A DNA stretch of 64,000 bases from CAXXOK01 sp963674895 (GCA_963674895.2 CAXXCY010000001.1:868001-932000), one strand, 5' to 3'. Positions 18,872 to 26,851 are shown, counted from the first letter of the stretch. The notes: generated by a model not told the origin, from the letters alone. Numbers and translations are program-made.

Positions 18872-19593
18872 CGTACGCATACCTGACGCCGGCTTTCAGG
18901 ATCGACTGTGAGGGCGGCGTTCATTCGGTATTCAAGCACGCCGCCAACGCCATGATGATGCTGCAAAGCGGGCCGCGCATGATAACGCTGGCGGCGCCGC
19001 GTACGCCGTGTCTGCCGGACAGCATATGCATACCGGAGGAGATGCTTGCGGAGCTCGAAATCCCGATGCCGGTGCGGCTGAAAGGCGATTGCCTGATCGT
19101 TGACGGCCGGTGTATTCCGTTTTTGCGGTGGGAATGCAAACCGCTCGTCGCGTATGGCGGCTACCCGGAGGCTGGCGCGTTTCTCGCGGCGACCGAACCG
19201 CTGGCAAACGGGTTTGATATGCTTCCGGCGGATATCCGGCAATCCGCCGGCAGAGCGCTGCTTACAAACGACGCTCCGCGCTATATAGGGCTGGGCTTCG
19301 GGCTGACGCCGTGCTTTGACGATGCCTGCGTGGGCGTGATGGCCGTATGCCGGGCGATGGGGCGGAACGCGCCGTTTACAATCTCCGATTATTCGGCAAC
19401 CACGGACATAAGCGCCCGCTACTTGCGCCTTGCTGCGGAAGGTTATTTCAGCGGGCCCGTGACGGCGCTGATCGACGCCCTTTTCACAGGGGGAAGCATA
19501 GCCCCGCGGCTGGAGGATTTGCTCGCGGTCGGCGCCACGTCCGGGAGCGATATCGTATATGGCATGAGAAGAGCGCTGCAACGAGGCGTTTGA
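18868..19593 (+). CDS. DUF2877 protein (YlbF/AllH type)
   Basis: Protein of about 241 residues in the DUF2877 family. The diagnostic motif is 'GLGFGLTPCFDDACVGVM', close to the family's GxGLTPxGDD pattern, although the Gly before DD is Phe here. The E. coli relative is the AllH subunit of the oxamate carbamoyltransferase. ATG 18868 overlaps the kinase stop by 4 bases; an in-frame ATG at 18847 would lengthen it by 7 residues. It is the last gene of the operon. Together with FdrA and DUF1116 it completes the three-part transferase. Confidence 0.87.
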   Translation: MTYAYLTPAFRIDCEGGVHSVFKHAANAMMMLQSGPRMITLAAPRTPCLPDSICIPEEMLAELEIPMPVRLKGDCLIVDGRCIPFLRWECKPLVAYGGYPEAGAFLAATEPLANGFDMLPADIRQSAGRALLTNDAPRYIGLGFGLTPCFDDACVGVMAVCRAMGRNAPFTISDYSATTDISARYLRLAAEGYFSGPVTALIDALFTGGSIAPRLEDLLAVGATSGSDIVYGMRRALQRGV

Positions 19594-19736
19594 ACCGTTT
19601 TTGCATTCGAACCGGTATCTGAAAAAAATTGACGCGGCAAGATGATAGTGCGCAATTTCGGTTTTTGATACGAACGGCCATTCCGCCATACTTCTTACGC
19701 CGCCGGTAGTAGATCTGCCCGGATACGCGGATTTGA

Positions 19737-19952
19737 CGGACTGCCGCTGCGACGGCCGAGTTCGTATGCTACCGGGACGGCGCCGTTCACCCTTTGCCCC
19801 TGGCGGAAAACGCGCAGGAAACGGCTTTCCGCAATGAGATCAGGGCCTTCGTTTCCGGAGTGCGGCGCGGCGAATCGCCGTTGCCCGTACAGGAAAGCGT
19901 CGCCGTGATGTCCGTGATTCACCGTATCAAGGCGTCTCTGGAACATGCCTAG
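19737..19952 (+). pseudogene. Remnant of a Gfo/Idh/MocA-type oxidoreductase C terminus
   Basis: About 70 codons with no start, ending at TAG 19952, read '...FRNEIRAFVSGVRRG' then 'ESPLPVQESVAVMSVI'. The pattern of an ExxxFxxxxRxGxxPxPVxxS block followed by a helix with a terminal 'ASLEHA' is typical of the end of Gfo/Idh/MocA dehydrogenases. The frame is broken upstream by TGA at 19734, while a neighbouring frame there also reads protein-like, which suggests frameshifts. The identification rests on motif memory only. Confidence 0.5.
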
Positions 19953-20048
19953 CGCCGAATATGCCGCCTCCCGCAGGATGATCGGATATTTCGGTTTACC
20001 CGGCGGACAGGCTGGTCTCCAAACCGGCCGATACCCTTGCCCAAGGAC

Positions 20049-20074
20049 CATGCGGCCCCGCACAGGGCCGCATG
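20049..20074 (+). other. Perfect 10-bp hairpin, no T-run
   Basis: CATGCGGCCC and GGGCCGCATG flank a 6-base loop. There is no T-tract on either strand, so it is not a standard intrinsic terminator. It lies between the convergent fdrA operon and deoR-type gene, where it could still protect a 3' end. Confidence 0.5.
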
Positions 20075-20206
20075 GCGGCGTTGTGGGAAATCCAGAGCGG
20101 CACCATTCCCCGGCGCCGCCGATGCATACCGTATGTTCAGTTCTTCTATCGCGGATTCCTTAGAAAATCAAAACGCGGGATAAAACGGAGAAAAAGCCGG
20201 GCGTCC

Positions 20207-21031
20207 TTATTCTTCCGGATCCTGTCCGGTATGCTTCTTTTCCGCCGGCGCGGTTCTTTTCTCCTGCATTTTGGAAGCGCTGATCACGCTGACGCCGAGA
20301 TTCTCCAGCCGTTCCTTATCCTGGGCGCTGATCTCGTCGGTGATCAGGACATCGATGGCGTCCATGCCGCAAACTTTGGAAAAAACCTGCTTATTGAACT
20401 TGGAGCAGTCCGCCACGGCAATGACCTCCTGCGCGGCGGAAATCATGGCGTTTTTCACATGGCTTTCCTCAAAGGTGCGGTTGGTGATACCCCAGTTGAA
20501 GTCGATGGCGTCGCAGCCCAGAAAAAGCTTACGCACCTTGATGTTTCTAAAAAACTCAATGGTTTCCGTGCCGACCAGCGTATACACGTTTTGCAGCAGC
20601 GTGCCGCCGGCTACGATGACGTTATAGGTGCCGATGTCCGCCAAAGTGGTGGCGATTTTCAGATCGTTCGTGATCACGGTGACATTTTTCGCTTTGATTC
20701 GGTTTGCAATCTCAAGCGTTGTCGAGCCGGCGTCCAGCAGGATTACGTCGCCGTCATAGATCTTTTCGGCCGCGATGGAGGCGATTGCCTGCTTGCTGCT
20801 TAAGTTTTCCTGAAAGCGAATCGCAAAGGGGATTTCCGTATTGGAGCTGCGCTGGCGGCACATGGCGCCCCCGTGGGTCTTGATAATCAAGCCCCGTGCC
20901 GCCAGATCGTTGATATCGTTGCGAATGGTAACCAAAGACGTGCTGAAGGCTTTCGCCAACTCCTGGGTTTTTGCCGTCTGCTTTTCGTCGATATAACTCA
21001 ATATTTTCTGCTGACGTTCAATACGAAACAT
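20207..21031 (-). CDS. DeoR-family transcriptional regulator
   Basis: Regulator of 274 residues. The N-terminal DeoR helix-turn-helix is 'RIERQQKILSYIDEKQTAKT' followed by 'SLVTIRNDINDLAARGLIIK'. The C-terminal sugar-phosphate-sensing domain has 'DGDVILLDAGSTTLEIANRI', 'VITNDLKIATTLAD' and 'VIAVADCSKFNKQVFSKV'. The start at ATG 21031 has AAGGAG 8 bases upstream; the frame extends further but across the gene's own promoter. It probably represses the neighbouring sugar genes and itself through the inverted repeat at 21093-21140. Confidence 0.93.
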   Translation of the reverse strand: MFRIERQQKILSYIDEKQTAKTQELAKAFSTSLVTIRNDINDLAARGLIIKTHGGAMCRQRSSNTEIPFAIRFQENLSSKQAIASIAAEKIYDGDVILLDAGSTTLEIANRIKAKNVTVITNDLKIATTLADIGTYNVIVAGGTLLQNVYTLVGTETIEFFRNIKVRKLFLGCDAIDFNWGITNRTFEESHVKNAMISAAQEVIAVADCSKFNKQVFSKVCGMDAIDVLITDEISAQDKERLENLGVSVISASKMQEKRTAPAEKKHTGQDPEE

Positions 21032-21089
21032 GAAGGTTGCTCCTTCCGGCTCCTGCCTGTGTTTGACAGCGCGGGAGAATCTTTCCCCT

Positions 21090-21118
21090 AGTATAACATA
21101 CTGTGTTTTTCCTTTCAA
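21090..21118 (-). promoter_or_regulatory. Promoter of the DeoR-type gene
   Basis: On the minus strand TTGAAA (21113-21118) is 17 bases from TATACT (21090-21095), about 60 bases upstream of the ATG. It is overlapped by one arm of the inverted repeat at 21093-21140. Confidence 0.8.
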
Positions 21119-21140
21119 ACGTAAAATCACAGTGTGTTAT
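21093..21140. promoter_or_regulatory. Probable DeoR operator, 13-bp inverted repeat
   Basis: ATAACATACTGTG (21093-21105) and CACAGTGTGTTAT (21128-21140) form an inverted repeat with 12 of 13 positions matching, spaced by 22 bases. One arm covers the -10 box and the other lies just upstream of the -35 box of the deoR-type gene, the arrangement expected for autorepression. Confidence 0.65.
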
Positions 21141-21157
21141 TTTCTTTTGATTGCTTT

Positions 21158-21964
21158 TTATCTACGAGTTGCACGGACTTTATCCATGAATTCTATCACG
21201 CGTTTCTTCTCGACGTTGTTTTCAAACTTGCCGTCCTTCTTGAAGGTGGTGCCGACCACCGCGCCATCGGCAAGTTTTAGAATTTCTTCGATGGTTTCCA
21301 GCTTGCAGCCGGTGTTGGCGAACACGGGAGTATGCGCAATGGCGTCCTTGACCTTACCCAGGATGCCGATATCGATTCCTACGCCCGCCGTCATGCCGCT
21401 GACGCAGACCACATCCGGATTGCAGTTGAACACGGTGGTCTTGGCAATGTCCTCCACCTTGCGGTCCGTTAAATACTTGGCCGCCTCCGGCACGATATTG
21501 AACAGGAGCTTGCAGTTCTCCAGGCCCAGATGAACACGATGCCGGGAGATTGCGCCGACGTCGGTGTCCCAAAGGCCAAAGTCGCTGCTGTAAACACCGC
21601 TCATGATTTCACGGATAAATCCGGCGCCGGTTGCTGCGGCCAGATCGAGGCTGGCATACGGATCCCACAGCACGTTAACGCCGAACGGGATTTTGATTTC
21701 ATGTTTCAGCTCACCGATGATTCGGGCCATGGAAGCAGTCGTCTCGGGATTGACTTTTCTGAGATAGGGCAGGCTGAATTCGTTGGAAAACATAACGGCG
21801 TCCACGCCGCCCTCCTGCAGGTTGATAAACTCCCGGCAGGCTGCATCTACAACCTTTTGCATGCCGCCGTCCTTATCATAATAAGGATCGCCCGGCATAG
21901 GCCTCAGGTGGCACATCGCAATAATCGGTTTTTCAGTTCCAAACAGGTCTTTTATCCATCCCAT
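21158..21964 (-). CDS. BtpA/SgcQ family protein
   Basis: Protein of 268 residues predicted to fold as a TIM barrel. The family pattern is visible: 'PIIAMCHLRPMPGDP' at the N terminus, 'LQEGGVDAVMFSNEFSLPY', 'IPFGVNVLWDPYASLDLAAA' and 'VCVSGMTAGVGID'. BtpA was linked to photosystem I stability in cyanobacteria, while SgcQ sits in a sugar operon of E. coli; in Clostridia such genes usually accompany sugar catabolism, so the enzyme activity is unknown. The start at ATG 21964 has AAGGAG 8 bases upstream; the frame could begin at 21982. Its own strong promoter lies just upstream. Confidence 0.88.
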   Translation of the reverse strand: MGWIKDLFGTEKPIIAMCHLRPMPGDPYYDKDGGMQKVVDAACREFINLQEGGVDAVMFSNEFSLPYLRKVNPETTASMARIIGELKHEIKIPFGVNVLWDPYASLDLAAATGAGFIREIMSGVYSSDFGLWDTDVGAISRHRVHLGLENCKLLFNIVPEAAKYLTDRKVEDIAKTTVFNCNPDVVCVSGMTAGVGIDIGILGKVKDAIAHTPVFANTGCKLETIEEILKLADGAVVGTTFKKDGKFENNVEKKRVIEFMDKVRATRR

Positions 21965-22002
21965 GGCAATAGCTCCTTCCAAGTGCTTGTCATTATATCC
22001 TC

Positions 22003-22031
22003 ATTATAATGTAGTTCGACACGATAGTCAA
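22003..22031 (-). promoter_or_regulatory. Promoter of the BtpA-like gene
   Basis: On the minus strand TTGACT (22026-22031), a 17-base spacer and TATAAT (22003-22008). It lies about 40 bases upstream of the ATG. Confidence 0.85.
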
Positions 22032-22207
22032 TATAAAAGAAAGTAATAAAAAGAAATAGATAATATGTTCATGCTGTTTCTGCTTTAGATTGCTATAATC
22101 CGACCGATGTTATAAGGATATTCACTTTCCATTCATGATACTATGCCTGGATTGTCGGAAATAATAAGAAATACGCTACTAAAGGATAGCAAAAGCAACT
22201 TACAAAA

Positions 22208-22236
22208 TTGACTTTCAGCGTCCGTTGTTGTATGAT
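22208..22236 (+). promoter_or_regulatory. Promoter of the M42 peptidase gene
   Basis: TTGACT (22208-22213), a 17-base spacer and TATGAT (22231-22236), about 95 bases upstream of ATG 22333. Confidence 0.78.
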
Positions 22237-22332
22237 ACCGAAAGGATTGGCGCATCTCTCTATCGTTTTTCGAGATGAAAAGGAAAGTGGATCGCGCATG
22301 GACGGTCTTTTCGCTAAAGGAGGAAACGGAAC

Positions 22333-23424
22333 ATGGATATGATGAATACGCTGCGGGAGTTTATGCTGACTCCGGCCCCCAGCGGCTATGAAAGCGAAAT
22401 GGCGTATAAAATGGCGGATACGCTGCAGGCATACTGCCAGGACGTGAAGATCGACCGCGTGGGCAATGTAATCGCCAAAATCGAGGGTACGGACGGAAAG
22501 CATATGCCCCGGATGATGGTTTTCGGCCATATGGACCAATTGGGTTTTATTGTGCGCCGGATTGAAAACGACGGTTACATTCAGGTTGACCGCCTGGGCG
22601 GTATTCCGGAAAAGGTTCTTCCCGCGCTTCAGCTGCTGGTCCGCTCCGAAAACGGCGGATGGCATAAGGGCGTTTTCGGTCCCAAGTCCCATCACGCCAC
22701 CTCCGCCGATGAAAAGTACAAGGTGGACCTCGTGACCTCCCTTTACATTGATATCGGCGCCCGCAGCGCGGAAAAGGTGCGCGAGCTGGGCATCGAGGTG
22801 GGCTGCCCCGTGATTTACAGGCCCGCCTTTGAAAACCTACAGGGCACTTTGGTCACAGGCACCGCCGTGGATAACCGCGGCGCCTGTGCAGCCCTGATCG
22901 GCATCGCGGAGAGCCTGAGCCTGAGCAAGCCCGCCTGCGACGTGTATATCGTCGGCACCGTATGGGAGGAATTCAATCTTCGCGGAGCCATGATGGCCGC
23001 CCGGTCCGTAAAGCCTGATCTGGCCATTATGCTGGACGTTACCCTCGCCAGCGATACGCACGATCTGGCGACCCGTTTTGAAAATGCGCTTGGAGGCGGT
23101 CCCTGCGTTCAGCTGTATTCTTTCCACGGCCGGGGCACGCTCAACGGCACCCTCCCGCATCAGCCCCTGTTCAATCTTTGCAAGGCCAGCGCGGCGAAGG
23201 AAAGCGTTCCGCTGCAGCGTTTTGCCGCTCTGGGCATCATCACCGACGCCGCCTATTTACAGCTGGAACAAAACGGCGTTGCCTGTCTGGAAATGGGATT
23301 CCCCGCCCGCTATACCCATACGCCCGTTGAGGTTTGTGATGTCAGAGACCTGGAGAACCTTGCCAAACTCGTGGCCGCTATCGCACGCGGCGTGGACGCG
23401 GATTTTCAATTGAACCGCTATTAG
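22333..23424 (+). CDS. M42 family metallo-aminopeptidase
   Basis: Cytoplasmic di-metal peptidase of 363 residues, the usual size for M42 (tetrahedral aminopeptidase/YsdC/FrvX type). Metal and catalytic motifs are visible: 'VFGHMDQLGFIVRRI' (His and Asp), 'GTAVDNRGACAALIG' (bridging Asp), 'YIVGTVWEEFNLRGA' (catalytic Glu-Glu), 'LDVTLASDTHD' (Asp) and the C-terminal 'RYTHTPVEV' (His). It has AAAGGAGG upstream of ATG 22333. FrvX-like members often sit beside sugar transport genes without a proven link, as here. Confidence 0.93.
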   Translation: MDMMNTLREFMLTPAPSGYESEMAYKMADTLQAYCQDVKIDRVGNVIAKIEGTDGKHMPRMMVFGHMDQLGFIVRRIENDGYIQVDRLGGIPEKVLPALQLLVRSENGGWHKGVFGPKSHHATSADEKYKVDLVTSLYIDIGARSAEKVRELGIEVGCPVIYRPAFENLQGTLVTGTAVDNRGACAALIGIAESLSLSKPACDVYIVGTVWEEFNLRGAMMAARSVKPDLAIMLDVTLASDTHDLATRFENALGGGPCVQLYSFHGRGTLNGTLPHQPLFNLCKASAAKESVPLQRFAALGIITDAAYLQLEQNGVACLEMGFPARYTHTPVEVCDVRDLENLAKLVAAIARGVDADFQLNRY

Positions 23425-23445
23425 AGTGGAACTAGTATCAAACGA

Positions 23446-23479
23446 AGGAGCCCGCCGTATCCGTACGGCGGGCTCCTTT
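23446..23479. terminator. Bidirectional intrinsic terminator
   Basis: A 14-bp perfect stem (AGGAGCCCGCCGTA and its complement) with loop TCCG sits between the convergent M42 and transketolase genes. T-rich flanks are short, but the stem is strong on both strands. Confidence 0.85.
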
Positions 23480-23548
23480 CCCCATGCGGGAGGATATATT
23501 CCCAAACGGTGATAGACCGGTATGGTTGAATAGCAAAAGCCCTACCGG

Positions 23549-24490
23549 TTATAGCGCCGGATTTGATCCGGTCAACTCCAGCGCTTTGGCAACGACGCTT
23601 TGCACCGTCAGGCCGTAACATTGGCGCAGATCCTCGGTTCGGCCGGATCGGCCATAGCAATCCGGCATTCCAACCCGCAGTACCCTGCAGGGATGCTTCT
23701 CACCCAGGTATTCCGCCACGGCACCTCCCAGGCCGCCGATGACGGAATGGTCCTCGGCCACCACGATGCCTTTGGTTTCCTTCGCCGCACGAAGCACGGC
23801 GGCTTCGTCCATGGGCTTGACGGAGTACATATCCAGCACCCTCGCGTGTTGGCTTTTGGTTTCCAGCTCTTTCGCGGCTGCCAGGCACATCTCCACCATG
23901 CGTCCATGGGCCAGCAAAGCCACGTCATGCCCGTGGGCCAGCTCTCTGCTGCCGCCCAGGGCAAATGCTTCACCGGCGCCGTATATTTCCTCGCTGTTTT
24001 CCCGGCCAAAGCGCATATAGAAGGCGCCGGGGGTTTCCGCCATCAGCCTGGTCAGGGCCATGGTCTGGTTCGGGGTGCAGGGAGCGAGAATTTTCATATT
24101 GGGGAGCGCGCGCATGATGGCGATATCCTCCACCGACTGGTGGGTCGCGCCGTCCATGGCGGTCTCGATGCCCGCGTGGGAGCCGATCACCTTCACGTTC
24201 AGGTCATGCAGGGCCGCGCCGTTTCGCACCTGGTCCAAAGCCCGCATCGAAGTAAACACTGCAAACGAGCAGGCAAAGGCGGTCAGGCCGCAGGCGGCCA
24301 GGCCGGCCGCCACGGAACACATGCCCTGCTCCGCGATACCGCAGTTAAAATACCGGTCCGGAAACTGCTGCCAGAAGGCCTCATAACCCGCGCCTCTGCC
24401 AAAGTCACTGTCCACGACGACGATCCTGGGGTCCGTCTTCGCCAGCTCCGTCAGTGCCGCGCCGTACGCAAATCGATTCGCCTGGCTCAT
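23549..24490 (-). CDS. Transketolase, C-terminal subunit
   Basis: Protein of 313 residues covering the pyrimidine-binding and C-terminal domains of transketolase. It shows 'RIVVVDSDFGRGAGYEAF', 'YFNCGIAEQGMCSVAAGLAA' (catalytic Glu of the thiamin site), 'GSHAGIETAMDGATHQSVED' and 'VVAEDHSVIGGLGGAV'. It overlaps the N-terminal subunit gene by 4 bases. Split transketolases are common in Firmicutes and archaea and move C2 units between sugar phosphates. Here it is the last gene of the TRAP-sugar operon. Confidence 0.94.
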   Translation of the reverse strand: MSQANRFAYGAALTELAKTDPRIVVVDSDFGRGAGYEAFWQQFPDRYFNCGIAEQGMCSVAAGLAACGLTAFACSFAVFTSMRALDQVRNGAALHDLNVKVIGSHAGIETAMDGATHQSVEDIAIMRALPNMKILAPCTPNQTMALTRLMAETPGAFYMRFGRENSEEIYGAGEAFALGGSRELAHGHDVALLAHGRMVEMCLAAAKELETKSQHARVLDMYSVKPMDEAAVLRAAKETKGIVVAEDHSVIGGLGGAVAEYLGEKHPCRVLRVGMPDCYGRSGRTEDLRQCYGLTVQSVVAKALELTGSNPAL

Positions 24491-25305
24491 TGCAATCCTC
24501 CCTGCAGCTCCATGATCGCCCGGTCATACTCTTCCTTGCCGGGCGCCTTGCCGTGCCACCGGTAATCGCCCTCAATAAAAGAAACGCCCTTTCCCTTGAC
24601 CGTATGGGCAACCACAAACAAGGGCTTGCCTGTACGGTTTTCTTCATGAAGCAGCTTGACCACCTGTTCCATGCTGTTACCGTCGATTTCCCTGACTTCC
24701 CAGCCAAAGGCCCTGGCCTTTTCCGCCGGGTTGCCGATGGGCATGATCTCGTCATTGCGGCCGTTCATCTGCACAAGATTGCAGTCCAGGATGCACACCA
24801 GACCGTCCAAGCCGAAATGGGGGGCTTCCATCATACCCTCCCAGATTTCGCCCTCCTGAAGCTCACCGTCGCCAATGACGACAAAGGTTTTATATTCCTT
24901 CTGCAGCACCCTGGCGGCGCAGGCCATGCCAACGGCGCTGCAAAGGCCCATGCCCAGGGGCCCGGTGGTGATATCCACGCCGGGGGTTTCGGGGCTGGTA
25001 GCGCCCTGCAGGAAGGAATCGGCCTGGCGCAGCCTCTTCAATTCTTCCATGGGAAAAAATCCCCGCCGCGCCAGCGCGGCATACAGAACCGGCGCCGCGT
25101 GTCCCTTGCTCAATATGAAGCGGTCCCGATCGGGCCAGTGCGGATCCTGCGGCTTGACGTTCATCACGTCAAAGTACAGGGCGGTCACGATATCCGCTAC
25201 GGACAGACTGCCGCCGATATGGCCGCTTTGGGCGTTGTAGACCATGTCCAGCACGTCCATTCTCAGCCGGGCGGCCGTTCTTTTCAATAAATCAATGTCA
25301 GCCAT
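24487..25305 (-). CDS. Transketolase, N-terminal subunit
   Basis: Protein of 272 residues with the thiamin-diphosphate domain. It has 'YNAQSGHIGGSLSVADIVTA', 'DRFILSKGHAAPVLYAALA', 'TGPLGMGLCSAVGMACAA' and the metal/TPP motif 'FVVIGDGELQEGEIWEGMM', with Asn in 'CILDCNLVQMNG' completing it. It forms the active enzyme with the overlapping downstream gene. Neighbours are an epimerase and an isomerase, so it likely takes a ketose phosphate made by them into central metabolism. Confidence 0.94.
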   Translation of the reverse strand: MADIDLLKRTAARLRMDVLDMVYNAQSGHIGGSLSVADIVTALYFDVMNVKPQDPHWPDRDRFILSKGHAAPVLYAALARRGFFPMEELKRLRQADSFLQGATSPETPGVDITTGPLGMGLCSAVGMACAARVLQKEYKTFVVIGDGELQEGEIWEGMMEAPHFGLDGLVCILDCNLVQMNGRNDEIMPIGNPAEKARAFGWEVREIDGNSMEQVVKLLHEENRTGKPLFVVAHTVKGKGVSFIEGDYRWHGKAPGKEEYDRAIMELQGGLQ

Positions 25306-25328
25306 TTTTCAACCTCCGTTGGGAAACT

Positions 25329-25973
25329 TCACGCTGTTCGCGCCGCTATTTTGGCCGCCAACTGCCTGAGCGCCAGGGCCGGGTCCGGCGAGCCGAATAC
25401 CAGCCTGCCAAGCACGCAGCCCGCCGCGCCGGCTTTGCTTAAGGCAAGAACCTCACTTTCTCCGAGCGCGCCGTCCGCATAGACCGGAACGGGTAAGCTT
25501 TCCGCGGCTTTCAGCGCTTTTTGGAAGGCCTGGGTATTCAGGCGTTCCCCCGCGTTGTCGGGCTCGGAGGTCATGACCAGGAGATAGTCCATCTGCGGCA
25601 AAAAAGGGTGCAGCGCCTCAAGAGGAGTGGCGAAATTCAGCGCCAGTCCCGCTTCCATTCCGGCTTGACGGGCCCCGTTGAGAAAAAGCAGCGGAAAGCG
25701 AAGCGCTTCCAGATGGGCGCAGGCGCCCTTCACGTTTGCCTCCATGAGGGCGGGCAGCAGTTCCAGGGGGCGCATAGCCATCATATGAACGTCCAGCTGC
25801 CGCGGCGCGATCGCCTTGCTCACGTATTGAAGCATCTTTTGCCCAAAGGTGATGTTGGGGGTGAAGTTACCATCCTCGATATCAAAGTGCAGATCCTGCC
25901 AATCTCCCAAACGCTCGATTTCCTCTCCGATTTGCAGCACGTTGGCGGAGGCGATAGACGGCAGCAGCTTCAT
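25329..25973 (-). CDS. Ribulose-phosphate 3-epimerase family protein
   Basis: TIM-barrel epimerase of 214 residues. Metal ligands of the family can be seen: Ser in 'LLPSIASAN', His and Asp in 'LHFDIEDGNFTPNITFG', His in 'LDVHMMAMRPLEL', and the catalytic Asp in 'VYADGALGE'. It resembles RPE and allulose-6-phosphate 3-epimerase (AlsE) types. Its stop region is 23 bases from the transketolase start, and its own start overlaps the isomerase gene. It probably epimerises C3 of a pentulose or hexulose phosphate; the exact sugar is not fixed. Confidence 0.87.
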   Translation of the reverse strand: MKLLPSIASANVLQIGEEIERLGDWQDLHFDIEDGNFTPNITFGQKMLQYVSKAIAPRQLDVHMMAMRPLELLPALMEANVKGACAHLEALRFPLLFLNGARQAGMEAGLALNFATPLEALHPFLPQMDYLLVMTSEPDNAGERLNTQAFQKALKAAESLPVPVYADGALGESEVLALSKAGAAGCVLGRLVFGSPDPALALRQLAAKIAARTA

Positions 25974-26812
25974 TGCGTTTCCCTCTTTTCAATCAGGTTG
26001 TGGAGGAAAGCCATGGAGTGGGCGGCATCCTGCTCGCTTTTATTCAAATGGTGTTCCGCGCCGATCCAGCCGTCATAGCCCTCTTCGCGAAGCGCTTGCA
26101 CGATCGCGGGGAAGGGGACCACGCCTTCGCCCAGGGGGCAGAAGCATTCCAACCCCCGGCGGCGGGGATCAAAGTCTTTCATATGAACCCGCCTGATATA
26201 AGGTCCCATGACCCCGATCCAGCGCAGGGGATCGCCTTCGGGGAATACGTTTCCCGTATCCAGGTAAAAGCCAATGCCGGGAGCGGCGGCCTGGTCCAGA
26301 AAACGGCGCATTTCCTGCGCTGTGCGCAGCATTCCGCCCCAGACCACCTCCACGTTGACGCTGACGTTCGCTTCCGCGCCAAACGTTCCGGCTTCCCTTA
26401 CTCCTTCCAGCGCCCGTTCCATGGCAAGGGGTACGGGAACGGTTTCAGAGGGGGAAACAAACTCCGTCCGGGCGTAGCCGGGAACGATCAGCACGCTGTC
26501 GGTTTTCAAGTAGGCGGCCAGTTCGATTATCCGTTTCATAGAATCGCTGCCCTTTTGCCGAATCAAGGGGCTACCGCTGGTCATGGGCTGCGTCCAGCTA
26601 TAGCCGCTGGTCAGGCCGGAGACGGGCAAATCCAATTCCGAAGACAGCGCCATGATCCTTTTCAGCTGATCTTTGGGCGTGTCCAGGCTCAGGATGCCCG
26701 TTTCCCGGACAACCAGTTCCACTCCCTGCGCACCCAGTTTTTTGAGCAGAGGGAAGGACTTCTCATAGGGCATTCCGGCCCCGGTGATTTCCACGTGGCC
26801 TGTCACCTTCAT
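25970..26812 (-). CDS. Sugar isomerase/epimerase (xylose-isomerase-like TIM barrel)
   Basis: Protein of 280 residues in the AP-endonuclease-2/xylose-isomerase-like superfamily. Likely metal ligands are Glu in 'VNVEVVWGG', Asp in 'GFYLDTGNVF', His in 'RVHMKDFDPR' and Glu in 'GWIGAEHHLN'. No signal peptide. Family members interconvert ketoses and aldoses or epimerise sugars and inositols. It lies between the TRAP permease and the epimerase and overlaps the latter by 4 bases, so it likely performs the first step on the imported sugar. Confidence 0.85.
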   Translation of the reverse strand: MKVTGHVEITGAGMPYEKSFPLLKKLGAQGVELVVRETGILSLDTPKDQLKRIMALSSELDLPVSGLTSGYSWTQPMTSGSPLIRQKGSDSMKRIIELAAYLKTDSVLIVPGYARTEFVSPSETVPVPLAMERALEGVREAGTFGAEANVSVNVEVVWGGMLRTAQEMRRFLDQAAAPGIGFYLDTGNVFPEGDPLRWIGVMGPYIRRVHMKDFDPRRRGLECFCPLGEGVVPFPAIVQALREEGYDGWIGAEHHLNKSEQDAAHSMAFLHNLIEKRETQ

Positions 26813-26851
26813 GGTTCAACGGCTCCTTTATGGTTCATGACGGGCACCTGT

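Larger units (their letters stand above)
19594..20206. other. 613-bp region without an intact gene
   Basis: This spacer holds a decayed oxidoreductase tail (19737-19952) and a perfect 10-bp hairpin (20049-20074), both listed separately. Small frames elsewhere lack ribosome sites and protein-like composition. No promoter could be assigned. It marks the boundary between the fdrA operon and the convergent DeoR gene. Confidence 0.6.
21965..22332. other. Divergent promoter region between BtpA-like and M42 genes
   Basis: The 368-bp AT-rich spacer holds one clear promoter for each direction (22003-22031 minus, 22208-22236 plus). The M42 leader is about 90 bases long. No stable hairpin or small gene was recognised. 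Confidence 0.6.

Noticed and set aside
20049..20074. Intrinsic terminator of the fdrA operon
   Set aside because: The stem is perfect but neither side has a T-run, and it lies about 450 bases after the last gene. Listed only as a hairpin.
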